A stretch of DNA of 64,000 nt, taken from positions 372,001 through 436,000 of the forward strand of contig NZ_CP107783.1 of the NCBI RefSeq assembly GCF_036345255.1, written 5' to 3'. This stretch comes from Streptomyces sp. NBC_00569 (GTDB lineage: Bacteria; Actinomycetota; Actinomycetes; Streptomycetales; Streptomycetaceae). How positions within the stretch are numbered: position 1 is the stretch's first letter; the number at the start of each line of letters is the position of its first letter. Below the pieces are notes generated by a model, which was given only the letters and a program-made list of their open reading frames with translations, did no database searches and was not told the origin of the DNA. Below are positions 54,985 through 64,000 of the stretch, piece by piece. The position numbers and the translations under genes were made by a program.

Positions 54985-55293
54985 TGCCCGCTGCTCGCTA
55001 CAACCGCGGAGATCGCAACAGTTCGATCAGTGTCAGTAACTGCTCCTCGTCCACGATTGCGGCCACGGGGCCACTTCCCCTCCAACGGTTATGGCCGTGT
55101 CCAGCACGGGAGCACGACGCCCTGGCGCAGTACCCTGATGCACGCCCGAACCGGCGGAGAGAGGCAGCGGGCCAGGACGCATGGGGAACGCAGGCCGGGG
55201 CCCTGCGGAACGCGAAGGTCCGCAGGGCCCCGGCCTGCCCTGTAAGGGCTGCGCGGTATCGGTGTGCACGTGGACACACCAATAGACGCTTCC
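54985..55293. other. 309-bp gap with a terminator
   Basis: No gene recognised. Contains the 20-bp hairpin at 55190–55238; the remainder would have to hold whatever promoter drives the truncated esterase. Confidence 0.4.
55190..55238 (-). terminator. Strong hairpin terminator after the DUF6131 gene
   Basis: A perfect 20-bp stem (55190–55209 with 55219–55238; left arm begins GCAGGCCGGGGCCC) and a 9-nt loop, 55 bp beyond the small membrane protein stop on the minus strand. Confidence 0.8.
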
Positions 55294-55449
55294 TCAGAAG
55301 TAGTGCCTACGTCCCCCCACCATGCGCCCGCTGGCGCCGAGGATCCACAGGACTGCACCGATGACGACGAGGATGCCGCCGACCGTCGTCAGCAACGAGA
55401 TCCCGACCAACAGGCCGATTACGAGCAGAATGGCTCCGAGGACAATCAT
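55294..55449 (-). CDS. Small membrane protein, DUF6131 type
   Basis: 51 aa from ATG 55449 with GAGAGGAA upstream. Two membrane helices, VLGAILLVIGLLVGISLL and TVGGILVVIGAVLWILGA, then the conserved basic end GRMVGGRRHYF. This is a very common actinobacterial small protein of unknown role, often near stress genes. The shortness and the strong terminator support a real monocistronic gene. Confidence 0.85.
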   Translation of the reverse strand: MIVLGAILLVIGLLVGISLLTTVGGILVVIGAVLWILGASGRMVGGRRHYF

Positions 55450-55754
55450 GGGGTTCCTCTCATCAAGTCTCGTCGGTATGCGCCGGCTCCGTCCGGCCTG
55501 CGGCGTCTGTTTCCGCCGTCTGCGTAGCCCGGAGCGGGTCAAAACCCTTCGGCCGGTGCATCTCGCGGCCGCTGGGTCTCTGCCGTGCTTGCTCCGTGTG
55601 CCCGTCTCTGCACGGCTCATGCACCGCCGGTCCACATCCTTGCCTTCGCCGAGGTCTCGCCACTGATCCGTTGAGGGGACTCTGCGTCAGCGTGGAAGAC
55701 AGGACTCGGGAATGTGCCAGGGGTCGACTCCCCCGGCGGGGGCAGACGGTGGCT

Positions 55755-56597
55755 ATGACTACTGGATCGGCAACAGCTCGCGGACGGAGACAGGCGCGAC
55801 GCGCCGCGAAGAGCACGGCAGTCGCGGCGGGAGCCCGTGCGGGCTTCGTCGCTCGCGGAATCATCTACGTCCTGATCGGCGTTCTCTCCGTGCGGATCTC
55901 CTTCTCGGACGGGGGTGGCAGGCAGGCGGACCGGGGCGGAGCCATCGCCGAGATCGCGGGCAAGCCCTTCGGAGCCGCTCTGCTCTGGCTGCTCGGCATC
56001 GCCCTGGCGGGTATGGCCCTGTGGAGGCTGTCCGGGGCTGCGTTCGGCCAGGCAGGGCCCGATGGCAAGAAGGCCACCAAGCGGGCGATGGCCGCGGTCC
56101 GTTCGGTCTTCTACGGATTCGTCTCGTACTCCGTGCTGTCCTACGCCGCTGGTGACAAGAGCAGCGGAAGCGGTAACTCGGACGAGAACTCCCGTGACGT
56201 CACGGCGAAGGTTCTGGATTGGCCGGCAGGCCAGTGGATCGTGGCCGGCGCCGGCGCCGCGGTGGCCGCGGCCGGTGTATGGATCGCGGTGAGGGCCCTT
56301 CGGCGCAAGTTCCAGGAACACCTGAAGATGTCCGGGATGTCACCGAGGACCCGTCAAATGGTCACTGTGCTCGGGGTGTTCGGCGGTTCGGCCCGGGGCG
56401 TCGTCTTCGCCGCCGCGGGCGGCTTCGCCGTCACGGCGGCCGTCCAGCACAAGCCCGGCAAGGCCAAGGGCATGGACGACACTCTGCGCTCTTTCACGGA
56501 TACGCCTGTCGGACCCTGGCTCCTCGTGTTCATCGCGGTCGGCCTCGTGGCTTTCGGGGTGTTCTCCTGGGCCAGCGCCCGCTGGCGCAAGCTCTGA
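55755..56597 (+). CDS. DUF1206 membrane protein
   Basis: 280 aa from ATG 55755; a GTG two codons upstream is possible. A basic N-terminus precedes three repeated two-helix units, each opening like ARAGFVARGIIYVLIGVLS (about 26–46), a degenerate middle copy at VRSVFYGFVSYSVLSYAAG, and SARGVVFAAAGGFAVTAA. Each unit has the R-G-x-x-x-hydrophobic pattern of DUF1206. Function unknown; the family is frequently linked to stress or envelope genes. Confidence 0.88.
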   Translation: MTTGSATARGRRQARRAAKSTAVAAGARAGFVARGIIYVLIGVLSVRISFSDGGGRQADRGGAIAEIAGKPFGAALLWLLGIALAGMALWRLSGAAFGQAGPDGKKATKRAMAAVRSVFYGFVSYSVLSYAAGDKSSGSGNSDENSRDVTAKVLDWPAGQWIVAGAGAAVAAAGVWIAVRALRRKFQEHLKMSGMSPRTRQMVTVLGVFGGSARGVVFAAAGGFAVTAAVQHKPGKAKGMDDTLRSFTDTPVGPWLLVFIAVGLVAFGVFSWASARWRKL

Positions 56598-56785
56598 CCC
56601 GTGGCACGGGCAAGGTGCGGACCGTACGGAGAGAGCGCTCAGATGGTCTTCCTCAACCGGGATTCCGCTCCAACTCAAGTACGTGCCCTTGGTATTCCGA
56701 GTTCCGCTGACACGTCCGCTGCGACGACTCCCGGTCGAGGACCGCGAGATACATGAACCCGTCGGCACCGAGGCAGCATTGCATC

Positions 56786-56820
56786 GGCGGATCCCCAGTA
56801 TCCGATACCGGGGATCCGCC
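56786..56820. terminator. Bidirectional terminator, near-perfect 35-bp palindrome
   Basis: GGCGGATCCCC (56786–56796) pairs with GGGGATCCGCC (56810–56820). The interior GTATC/GATAC extends the stem after one mismatch. It lies between the convergent DUF1206 and catalase genes. No gene exists in 56598–56896. Confidence 0.75.
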
Positions 56821-56896
56821 GAACTGGTGTGGTTCACCGCGGGCGCCGGCGTCCCTCCAGCTCACACGAGCCAGTCACAGGATCGCCAGGGACCGC

Positions 56897-58417
56897 TCAG
56901 GCCTTCCTCTGCATGTCGCTCCGGGCAGGGTTGGACTGCTCCGCCGCCTTGGGGTCCTTCTCGTCCGCCTTCGCTCGCACACCCTGCTGGATGCGCTCGC
57001 CGAGGGACTTGTCGATGTTGGACCAGTACTCGAAGGCCCGGACGAGGACGGGTTCGCTCACTCCGTTGAGGAGGTGCCCTACGACGTTGTCCACGAGGCG
57101 ATCGCGCGCGGCGTCGTCGAGGACCTCGCGCACCATCGTGCCGGCCTGGCCCCAGTCGTCGTCCTCTTCGTGGTCGACATACGCGGCGCGCGTGATGTCG
57201 CCGTCCGCGTGCCAGCTGGGCGCCGTGTAGCGGCTCGTGTCGGCTGCGGGGCCACCCTTGGAGTTGGGGGCGTAGACCGGATCCTCGGTCTTGCGGTACG
57301 CCATGGCTCCGTCTTTGGAGTAGGTGTTCAGCGGCGCGACGGGAGCGTTGACCGGAAGCTGCTGGTAGTTGCCGCCGATGCGGTGACGGTGTGCGTCGGC
57401 GTAGGAGAAGAGTCGCGCCAGCAGCATGCGGTCGGGACTGGGGCCGATGCCGGGGACGAGGTTGTTGGGCTGGAACGCGGCCTGTTCGATCTCGGCGTGA
57501 TTGTCCGTGGGGTTGCGGTCGAGGGTCATCTTCCCGACCTCGATCAGCGGGTAGTCGCCGTGCGGCCACACCTTGGTCAGGTCGAACGGGTTGAAGCGGT
57601 AGGTGGCCGCGTCGTCGTACGGCATGACCTGCACGTGCAGCGTCCAGCTCGGGTGGTCGCCGTCCCGGATGTGCTCGAAGAGATCCCGGGTGTGGTAGTC
57701 GGTGTCGACCGCGCACATCTGGTCACCCTCGTCCTGGGTGAAGAACTCGATGCCCTGGTCGGTCTTGAAGTGGTACTTCACCCAGAACCGCTCGCCCTGC
57801 GCGTTGATCCACATGTACGTGTGGGAGGTGTAGCCGTTCATGTGGCGCCAGGAGCGCGGGATGCCGCGGTCGCCCATGAGCCACGTGACCTGGTGCGCGG
57901 ACTCGGGTGAGAGGGTCCAGAAGTCCCACTGCATGTCGTGGTCACGGAGGTTGTTGTCCGCACGGCGTTTCTGGGAGCGGATGAAGTGCTGGAACTTCAT
58001 CGGGTCCTTCATGAAGAAGACCGGGGTGTTGTTCCCCACCATGTCGTAGTTGCCTTCGGTGGTGTAGAACTTCACCGCGAATCCACGCGGGTCACGCCAC
58101 GTGTCCGGGCTCCCGCGCTCGCCGGCGACGGTCGAGAACCGGATGACCAGATCGGTGCGCGTGCCCGGCTGGAAGACCGCGGCCTTCGTGTAGGCGCTGA
58201 CGTCTCCGGTGACTTCGAAGTGGCCGAAGGCGCCGCTGCCCTTGGCGTGCGGCTGCCGCTCCGGAATGCGCTCCCGGTTGAACTGTGCCATCTGCTCGAT
58301 CAGATAGGAGTCCTGCAGAAGGACCGGGCCACCGGCGCCGACGGTGAGCGAGTGTTCGTCGCTCTCGACCGGAACTCCGGCATCCGTGGTGGTCGCCTTG
58401 CCTGTGACGTCGTTCAT
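56897..58417 (-). CDS. katA: Monofunctional heme catalase (small-subunit, clade 3)
   Basis: 506 aa from ATG 58417. [55 protein letters not shown] is the heme-pocket core; the distal His is assumed in the GAFGHFEVT element and Asn in TPVFFMKDP context. [23 protein letters not shown] holds the proximal Tyr. [22 protein letters not shown] is the family entry. It disproportionates H2O2 in the cytoplasm. The next gene upstream is a pyruvate-oxidase-like enzyme that may form H2O2. Confidence 0.95.
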   Translation of the reverse strand: MNDVTGKATTTDAGVPVESDEHSLTVGAGGPVLLQDSYLIEQMAQFNRERIPERQPHAKGSGAFGHFEVTGDVSAYTKAAVFQPGTRTDLVIRFSTVAGERGSPDTWRDPRGFAVKFYTTEGNYDMVGNNTPVFFMKDPMKFQHFIRSQKRRADNNLRDHDMQWDFWTLSPESAHQVTWLMGDRGIPRSWRHMNGYTSHTYMWINAQGERFWVKYHFKTDQGIEFFTQDEGDQMCAVDTDYHTRDLFEHIRDGDHPSWTLHVQVMPYDDAATYRFNPFDLTKVWPHGDYPLIEVGKMTLDRNPTDNHAEIEQAAFQPNNLVPGIGPSPDRMLLARLFSYADAHRHRIGGNYQQLPVNAPVAPLNTYSKDGAMAYRKTEDPVYAPNSKGGPAADTSRYTAPSWHADGDITRAAYVDHEEDDDWGQAGTMVREVLDDAARDRLVDNVVGHLLNGVSEPVLVRAFEYWSNIDKSLGERIQQGVRAKADEKDPKAAEQSNPARSDMQRKA

Positions 58418-58680
58418 GAGCTGCGTGCGCCTTTCGATCGGTCTGGTTCGTCGCGCCGCGAGGTCGGGCCCCCTGCTGAGGAGGGGCACGGCGAGGCAGC
58501 TTCGTGGCTGATCGGCAGATACATGGGCATAGCGCTTCACGTCCAGCCTGCGGCCTCTTCGCTCATTCGGCTCCTTTTCCTGCTCGCCCTCCGCTGCCGG
58601 TGATCTTTCGTGGGACGCACTCCGGGTGCCCGCGATCGCGCCGCCGACAGGTGCCGGGCCCGGACTTCCCGGGCCTGAGG

Positions 58681-60411
58681 TCAGCGCCCGTCGGGGCTCG
58701 TGAGGTTCTCGCGGATCTTGGCGATGGCGAAGCCCCAGCCCTGCTGGATGGTCGGCTTGGCGGGCACGGCGATCTCCTCCGGGTTGGTGAGGACGTCCAG
58801 GAGGACCGGTCCCGGCGTGGCGAAGGCCCTGCTGACGCCCTCGGCCAGATCCTCGGCCCGAGTCACCCGGATGCCGGTGATGCCGAGGGCCTCGGCGACC
58901 GCGGCGAAATCCGGATTGTCGAGCTCCGTGCCGAATTCCGGGAGGCCCGCCTGCTCCTGCTCCAGCTTCACCATCCCGAGGCGCCGGTTGTCGAAGACGA
59001 CGAGCTTCACCGGCAGTCGCCTGCTGCGGACGGTCATGAGATCGCCGAGGAGCATCCCGAGTCCGCCGTCGCCGCAGAAGGCGACGACCTGCCGGTCGGG
59101 GTCCAGGAGCTGTGCGCCGATCGCCTGTGGCATCGCGTTCGCCATCGAGCCCAGGTTGTACGAGCCGAGCAGGCGGCGGGAACCGCGCATCTCGACGAAA
59201 CGTGACAGCCAGACGGTGGCCATGCCGGTGTCCGAGGTGAAGACCGCGTCGTCGGCCGCCAGTGCGTCCACGGCGGCGGCCAGCGCCTCCGGACGTACCA
59301 GGTGGTCGCGGTTGTCGAAGGCGGACCGCACCTTGCCGATCAGCCCGCGGTCGTGGCCGGGCGCGGCCAGCCGCTGCTGCCCCTGCTGCCACGTGCTGAA
59401 CTTCTCGCGCGCGTCGTCCAGGTGTTCACGGTCCGTGCGCCGCTCCAGCCTCTCCAGGAGCCCCCGCACCGTGGGACCGACGTCGGCGGCGAGGGCCACG
59501 TCGACCGGGACACGACGGCCGATGTGTTCGGCGACCCGGTCGACCTGGACGACCTTCTTGCCCTCCGGGTACCACTCCCGGTACGGAAAGTCGGTGCCGA
59601 GCAGCAACAGGGTGTCCGCTCCGTCCATCGCGTGCGCGGCGGCCGGGTTGCCGATCAACCCGGTCTGGCCGACCTGGAAGGGGTTGTCGCCCTCGAAGCC
59701 TTCCTTCGCCTTGAGCGTGAGCACCATGGGTGCGGCCAGCCGCTCGGCGAGGGCCAGAACGTCCTCGCGGTCGCCGCGCGCTCCGCGGCCGACGAGCATC
59801 GTGACCTTCCCGCCGTCGCGGAGGGCCTCGGCCGCCTCGTCCAGGACCGGATCGTCGGGCCGGTTGGCGGAACCGGCCACGGAGAGCCGCGCCGGCCGGT
59901 CCGCAGGCAGTTCCTGGTCGCCGATGTCGCCGGGGACGGTCAGCACCGCGACACCACGTCGCCCGATCGCGGTGCGCACGGCGATCTCCAGCAGGCCCGG
60001 CATCTGCTCCGCCGACGTGACGGTGGCGCGGAAGACGGCGACGTCGCGGAAGAGCAGGTCGTTGTCGACCTCCTGGAAGTAGTCCGTGCCCACCTCCGCG
60101 AGAGGCACCTGGCCGGCGACAGCAAGCACCGGGGTTCCGCTCTTCGCCGCGTCGTACAGACCGTTCAGCAGGTGCACGGAGCCAGGCCCCACCGTGCCCA
60201 TGCAGACCCCTAGGGTGTCGGTGAGCTGGGACTGGGCCCCGGCGGCGAACGCGGCGGCCTCCTCGTGCCGGCATCCGACCCATTCGACGGACCCGGACGC
60301 GCGGATGGCATCGGTGAGGGGATTGAGAGCATCCCCCACCACGCCGAAGACATGGCGTACTCCGAGTTCCTCCAAGGCGTCGATCATGACGCGGGCCACG
60401 GTTCGACTCAT
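58681..60411 (-). CDS. Thiamine-diphosphate enzyme, pyruvate oxidase/dehydrogenase (PoxB-like)
   Basis: 576 aa from ATG 60411, AGGAG 9 nt upstream. [16 protein letters not shown] and [15 protein letters not shown] give the N-terminal ThDP domain with catalytic Glu. The middle FAD/PP-like domain has [59 protein letters not shown] is the GDG…NN ThDP/Mg motif. PoxB-type enzymes convert pyruvate to acetate and CO2, passing electrons to quinone or O2. A 9-bp tandem repeat sits just upstream of the gene. Confidence 0.9.
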   Translation of the reverse strand: MSRTVARVMIDALEELGVRHVFGVVGDALNPLTDAIRASGSVEWVGCRHEEAAAFAAGAQSQLTDTLGVCMGTVGPGSVHLLNGLYDAAKSGTPVLAVAGQVPLAEVGTDYFQEVDNDLLFRDVAVFRATVTSAEQMPGLLEIAVRTAIGRRGVAVLTVPGDIGDQELPADRPARLSVAGSANRPDDPVLDEAAEALRDGGKVTMLVGRGARGDREDVLALAERLAAPMVLTLKAKEGFEGDNPFQVGQTGLIGNPAAAHAMDGADTLLLLGTDFPYREWYPEGKKVVQVDRVAEHIGRRVPVDVALAADVGPTVRGLLERLERRTDREHLDDAREKFSTWQQGQQRLAAPGHDRGLIGKVRSAFDNRDHLVRPEALAAAVDALAADDAVFTSDTGMATVWLSRFVEMRGSRRLLGSYNLGSMANAMPQAIGAQLLDPDRQVVAFCGDGGLGMLLGDLMTVRSRRLPVKLVVFDNRRLGMVKLEQEQAGLPEFGTELDNPDFAAVAEALGITGIRVTRAEDLAEGVSRAFATPGPVLLDVLTNPEEIAVPAKPTIQQGWGFAIAKIRENLTSPDGR

Positions 60412-60441
60412 CGCGTGTGTCTCCTCTCGAACGACTCGATA

Positions 60442-60504
60442 ACTCGAAAGACTTGAAAGACTTGAAAGACTTGAAAGACTTGAAAGACTTGAAAGACTTG
60501 AAAG
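60442..60504. repeat. 9-bp tandem repeat upstream of the PoxB-like gene
   Basis: ACTTGAAAG is repeated six times without error (60451–60504), plus a variant ACTCGAAAG at 60442–60450. It lies 31–93 nt upstream of the ATG at 60411, in the leader or promoter. On the coding strand the unit is CTTTCAAGT. Being a multiple of three, copy changes would not shift a frame, but would alter spacing by 9 bp. Confidence 0.95.
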
Positions 60505-60560
60505 ACCGGTGGTGTTTGACCGGTGCGCGGTGCCGTCAGCGCTGCCCTCAGGCCCCGCCG

Positions 60561-62144
60561 TCAGGGGGCGAAGGTGTCCGGATCGGCCGCACGCCAGTCG
60601 GCGGCCCAGCTCTCGGGCGGCTCGGCGAGCAGTTCGCCCGGCGACAGCCACTCGTACAGATCGGCGTAGGACCGGAACCCACCGTGATCCTCGCGGCGCC
60701 GCAACAGCCCGGGGCTCAGTTCCGCGGCGTCCCGTACGCCCATGGCGGCCATGATCTGCAGCGCGCTGTGAACGGTGGCCTGTTGGTAGCGGGCGACCCG
60801 CGCCGCTTTGTCCACGACGTCGAGGGCGCGGGCCCGACGCGGATCCTGGGTGGTCACGCCGGTCGGGCAACGGTTGGTGTGACAGCGCTGGGCCTGTATG
60901 CATCCGACAGCGAACATCATTGCCCGGGCCGCGTTGGTGTAGTCGGCGCCCATGGCCAGGCGCTTGACCAGGTCGGAACCCGTCGCCACCTTGCCGCTCG
61001 CACCGATCCGGATCCGTTCCCTCAGCCCCGCGCCGGTCAGGGCGCTGTGCACGGTGAAGAGGCCATCGGTGAGCGGCATGCCGAGGTGGTCGGCGAATTC
61101 CAGCGGCGCCGCGCCGGTGCCGCCCTCCGCACCGTCCACCACGATGAAGTCCGGAGTGATCCCTTCCTCCCTCATGGCTTTGCATACGGCGAGGAACTGT
61201 GTCCTGGACCCTGGGCACAACTTGAAGCCCACCGGTTTGCCCCCCGCCAGTTCCCGCATCCGGGCCAGAAACCGGACGAGTTCACGCGGGGTGGAGAAGA
61301 CACGGTGGTACGGCGGTGACACGACGGTCTCCCCTTCGGGGACACCTCGGACCGAAGCGATCTCGGCGTTCACCTTGCTGCCCGGGAGGACACCTCCGAT
61401 CCCGGGCTTGGCCCCCTGCGACAGCTTGAGCGACACACAGCGCACGGACGGATGGGCGGCCTTCTCGGCGAACTGCCGCGCGTCGAAGTCCCCGTCACTG
61501 GTGCGGCAGCCGAAGTAACCCGTACCGATCTCCCAGACGAGGTCGCCACCGGGGCGCAGATGGTACAGGGACAGGCCCCCCTCGCCGGTGTCGTGAGCGA
61601 ACCCGCCGCGTGCGGCACCGGTGTTCAGCGCCACGACGGCGTTCGCCGAGAGCGAGCCGAAGCTCATGGCCGAGACATTGAGAAGGGCCATGTCGTACGG
61701 CGCGGTGCAGTCGGCGCCGCCGATCCGGACACGGGGAGGCGTGTCGGGCACGTCCACCGGGACCATGGACGGCACGAGGAACTCGTAACCGCGCTCGTTC
61801 ATGTCGCGCTCGCTGCCGAACGGTTCCTCGGCATCGACGCCCTTGGCCCGCTCGTAGACGATGCTACGGGTGTCCCGGTCGAAGGGCCTGCCATCGTAGT
61901 TGCGCTCCACGAAGTACTGCTGCAGCTCCGGACGCAGCGTCTCCATGAAAAAGCGCAGATGGCCGAGCACGGGGTAGTTCCGCAGTACGGAGTGCCGACG
62001 CTGGATCAGGTCGTACACACCGGTCAGTGCCGCAGCCGTGAGAGGGGCCGCAGCGAACCACCACCACTCGGACGCCGAGAGAGTGAGCAGCAAACTGCCC
62101 AGCGCACAGGCCGTCAACAGCCCCACCGCTGCGAAACGCGTCAT
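60561..62144 (-). CDS. FMN-binding glutamate-synthase-like protein with N-terminal membrane anchor
   Basis: 527 aa from ATG 62144 (GAGGA 5 nt upstream). Two hydrophobic segments near the N-terminus (FAAVGLLTACALGSLLLTL, WWWFAAAPLTAAALTGVY). The rest is the GltB central FMN domain: MSFGSLSANAVVALNTGA, SQGAKPGIGGVLPGSKV and DGAEGGTGAAPLEFADHLG. CIQAQRCHTNRCPTGV supplies the three cysteines of a 3Fe-4S cluster. No glutaminase domain, so it is not a full glutamate synthase; its physiological acceptor is unknown. Confidence 0.88.
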   Translation of the reverse strand: MTRFAAVGLLTACALGSLLLTLSASEWWWFAAAPLTAAALTGVYDLIQRRHSVLRNYPVLGHLRFFMETLRPELQQYFVERNYDGRPFDRDTRSIVYERAKGVDAEEPFGSERDMNERGYEFLVPSMVPVDVPDTPPRVRIGGADCTAPYDMALLNVSAMSFGSLSANAVVALNTGAARGGFAHDTGEGGLSLYHLRPGGDLVWEIGTGYFGCRTSDGDFDARQFAEKAAHPSVRCVSLKLSQGAKPGIGGVLPGSKVNAEIASVRGVPEGETVVSPPYHRVFSTPRELVRFLARMRELAGGKPVGFKLCPGSRTQFLAVCKAMREEGITPDFIVVDGAEGGTGAAPLEFADHLGMPLTDGLFTVHSALTGAGLRERIRIGASGKVATGSDLVKRLAMGADYTNAARAMMFAVGCIQAQRCHTNRCPTGVTTQDPRRARALDVVDKAARVARYQQATVHSALQIMAAMGVRDAAELSPGLLRRREDHGGFRSYADLYEWLSPGELLAEPPESWAADWRAADPDTFAP

Positions 62145-62344
62145 TGGTCCTCGCCGTCCTCGTCCAACTGGTCCGCGGCTCTGGCGAGTCCGCGTCGCTG
62201 CCCGGGCCTCCTGTCCGGCAACACCCTCCGGCTGTCCGAGCTCCCCGCCGCTAAACAAACCCGTTCGCACATGGCTGGAATCACGGAGGCGGAAACAGGG
62301 GTGACATCCGACCGGAGGGTGGTCGGCGTACCCGGGTGACGGTG

Positions 62345-62384
62345 GCTGGGGCTGTGGCTGGGGCTGTGGCTGTGGCTGTGGCAG
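62345..62384. repeat. GGCTGT/GGCTGG hexanucleotide run
   Basis: Seven successive GGCTGG or GGCTGT units, mixed, between the glutamate-synthase-like gene and a small open frame. Low complexity and probably slippage-prone. Confidence 0.75.
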
Positions 62385-62415
62385 AAGCCTGGAGGAGATC
62401 GAGAGGGGGCAGTAC

Positions 62416-62544
62416 GTGGACCGGCACGCGGTGGCAGCCGTAGAAGCCTGCTACACCCTGGCCCAGATGTTCTTCCTCTACACGGCGGTCACGATCGTGC
62501 TCCCGCTCATGCCGGCGCCCGGTGCGCCGCCGGATCACCCGTGA
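62416..62544 (+). CDS. Possible small membrane peptide, uncertain
   Basis: 42 codons from GTG 62416, preceded by GAGAGGGGG. AVAAVEACYTLAQMFFLYTAVTIVLPLMPAPG would form one membrane helix. The frame reads upstream through LEEIERGQY without an earlier start, so this may be the tail of a broken gene. No family recognised. Confidence 0.3.
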   Translation: MDRHAVAAVEACYTLAQMFFLYTAVTIVLPLMPAPGAPPDHP

Positions 62545-62900
62545 CTACCACCGGTGGGTCAAGGACCGGACACCGGCTGATGGACTTCCTGAGCTGACAG
62601 CGCCAACCCGACACGGCCGTCTCGGCCGTCACGTCTCCCACCGGACCGGGCTTCGAAGACAGGCCGGTTCGACAGCACCGCCGTCAGCGACCCTGCATCG
62701 AGCGGCGGCTCGGTCGTCGTCCCCGACGGCGGCGGAACGCTGTGGGCGCTGCGCGTGTGACCGTTCCGGCGCGCTGGCAGGAGTGCCACGAGGCGTTGCA
62801 CGAGTCCTTTGTGCCGGTGACCAACGCGGGCCTCGACGGCCCCGGCCTCCGCCCTACCGTGAACGGGTGCGCAGCGGCGCGGAAGGGACCGGGCCGTACG

Positions 62901-64000
62901 TCATGGAAGGGACCGGGACGTGTGTGTCCCGGCCGTTTCGTATGGTGCCTCGTCCCACCCACGTGTCTCGCCCCTGTCGCGGCGCAGCGCGAGAAGTCCG
63001 GACAACAGCAGCGCTCCGAGCACCGCGCCGGAGGCGGCGGGCCAGCCGCCCACCGTGATCAGGGGCGCGGCGAGCGCGGATCCGACGACACCCGCGAGGA
63101 AGTAGAGGAGCAGGTAGACGCCGCTGAGGCTGCCGCCGCGGTGTGGGTCGATGGCCAGGATGCGGGCCTGGTTGGCGGCCTGTGCGGTGAAGCAGCCCGC
63201 GTCGACGAGGGCCAGGCCCGCCGCGGTGACGGCGGGGTGGTCAAGGCCGGTGCAGAGCAGGGCGGCGCCGGCGGCGGCCGTGCCCATGCTGGTGCAGATC
63301 ACGGCACGAGGGCCGAAGCGGTCGCCGAGGCGCCCGGCGACCGGCAGCGCGGCGAAGCCCAGGGCGCCGGCCAGGCTGTAGAGACCGATGGCGGCGGCGT
63401 CGAGACCGTACGGCGGCTGGGCGAGCCGCACGGTGAGGGCGACCCAGACGAGGCTGAAGGCGAAGTACCAGAGGCTGCCGGCCGCCACGGCGCGGCGCAG
63501 GGCACGGTAACGGCGCAGGAGGCCGGGCAGCGCGGTGAGAGTGGCGAGATAGCTGTGCGTGGGCGCGGGCCGGGCGTCCGGCAGGCGCAGCCACGCGCCG
63601 GCGGCGCACACGAGCACGAGTCCGGCGAAGGCGAGCAGCATTCCGCGCCAGCCGAGCGCATGCGCGAGCGCGCCACCGACGAGGCGGCTCAGCAGGATCC
63701 CCGCGGACATCCCTGCGGCGACCAGCGCGACGGCTGTCCCGCGCCGCTCCCCCGGCACCGCTCGCCCGGCGATGGTCGAGGACTGTGCGCTGACGCTCGC
63801 GCCCGCTCCGATGATCACGTACGCGGCGAGCAGCAGCCACAGCCCCCGCGCGGCAGCGGCCAGGAGCAGGCCGGTCGCCAGCATGGCGAGCTGGCCCGTG
63901 ACGAGGCGGCGAGGCGCCGCGCGGTCGGCGAGCGGAAGCAGAAACGCGAAGCCCACGATGCATCCGACGAGCGCGGCAGTCGTGACGAGGCCGATGGCGG
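62901..64000 (-). CDS. MFS transporter (5′ end outside window)
   Basis: At least 366 codons, with the N-terminus beyond the right edge; the frame is still open at 64000 (IGLVTTAALVGCIVGFAFLLPLADR). An MFS fold with about ten to eleven helices visible. GWRGMLLAFAGLVLVCAAGAW, then a cytoplasmic loop LLRRYRALRRAVAAGSLWYFAFSLVWVALTVRL and GRLGDRFGPRAV (motif A of the second half). YNFM-like drug or metabolite efflux is the likely class; the substrate is unknown. The C-terminal tail after about residue 325 is hydrophilic. Confidence 0.85.
   Translation of the reverse strand, partial: AIGLVTTAALVGCIVGFAFLLPLADRAAPRRLVTGQLAMLATGLLLAAAARGLWLLLAAYVIIGAGASVSAQSSTIAGRAVPGERRGTAVALVAAGMSAGILLSRLVGGALAHALGWRGMLLAFAGLVLVCAAGAWLRLPDARPAPTHSYLATLTALPGLLRRYRALRRAVAAGSLWYFAFSLVWVALTVRLAQPPYGLDAAAIGLYSLAGALGFAALPVAGRLGDRFGPRAVICTSMGTAAAGAALLCTGLDHPAVTAAGLALVDAGCFTAQAANQARILAIDPHRGGSLSGVYLLLYFLAGVVGSALAAPLITVGGWPAASGAVLGALLLSGLLALRRDRGETRGWDEAPYETAGTHTSRSLP

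Larger units (their letters stand above)
62145..62900. other. 756-bp gap with a hexanucleotide run and a possible small ORF
   Basis: Apart from the GGCTGT-type run (62345–62384) and the small frame at 62416–62544, no gene was recognised. The promoter of the glutamate-synthase-like gene must lie near 62150–62250. Confidence 0.4.

Noticed and set aside
60442..60504. Repeat array considered as a CRISPR
   Set aside because: Nine-base units are contiguous with no spacers and no cas genes are present.

Overview
This 64 kb window looks like a Streptomyces chromosome segment. GC content is very high, long antisense shadow ORFs run opposite most genes, and several genes use GTG starts or ATGA/GTGA overlaps. 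It also carries an rppA–P450 pair, twin-arginine secreted enzymes and a sugar ABC transporter without its own ATPase. No rRNA, tRNA, phage or CRISPR array was recognised. Both edges cut genes: an NAD(P)-binding epimerase-like protein at the left and an MFS permease at the right.

Left part (1–13 kb). A TetR regulator diverges from a SnoaL-like protein over a perfect palindrome, followed by a secreted S33 peptidase. An arsenic island comes next: arsR–acr3–arsC–GNAT (ArsN1-like) on the minus strand and a divergent ArsI-type C–As lyase. It appears able to handle inorganic arsenic, organoarsenicals and possibly arsinothricin. A LacI regulator then faces a three-gene operon of NCS2 nucleobase permease, amidohydrolase and TauE/SafE exporter. 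That operon's promoter is followed by two tandem copies of a perfect 14-bp palindrome.

Middle part (13–30 kb). This holds a type III PKS (rppA) with its P450, a penicillin-acylase-like enzyme, two GNATs, a ComB-like phosphatase, membrane proteins, a DUF4232-type lipoprotein, and a Cml/Cmx-type MFS pump. It is littered with decay: a frameshifted GntR/FadR gene, a laccase C-terminus cut at an IS200/IS605-like end, an IS5-type remnant, and an IS256 transposase N-terminus coupled to a kinase gene.

Right-centre (29.7–55 kb). A large glycan-utilisation region dominates. A LacI regulator diverges from a GH36 and GH29 pair over GTGAGCGCTCAC-type operators. A second block carries GH10 xylanase, GH3, another LacI regulator, CE7 esterase, LplB/LplC-type permeases plus binding protein, GH39, DUF624, GH42, GH67 α-glucuronidase, GH2 and a truncated SGNH esterase. 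Together these would import and dismantle acetylated glucuronoxylan. A 14-bp motif (CCGGAAGANNTCCG-like, the third copy deviating at one base) recurs at three promoters of this block.

Right end (55–64 kb). Two small membrane proteins are followed by catalase, a pyruvate-oxidase-like ThDP enzyme with a 9-bp tandem repeat just upstream, an FMN glutamate-synthase-like protein, and an MFS gene. Catalase beside a possibly H2O2-forming oxidase suggests a redox function.
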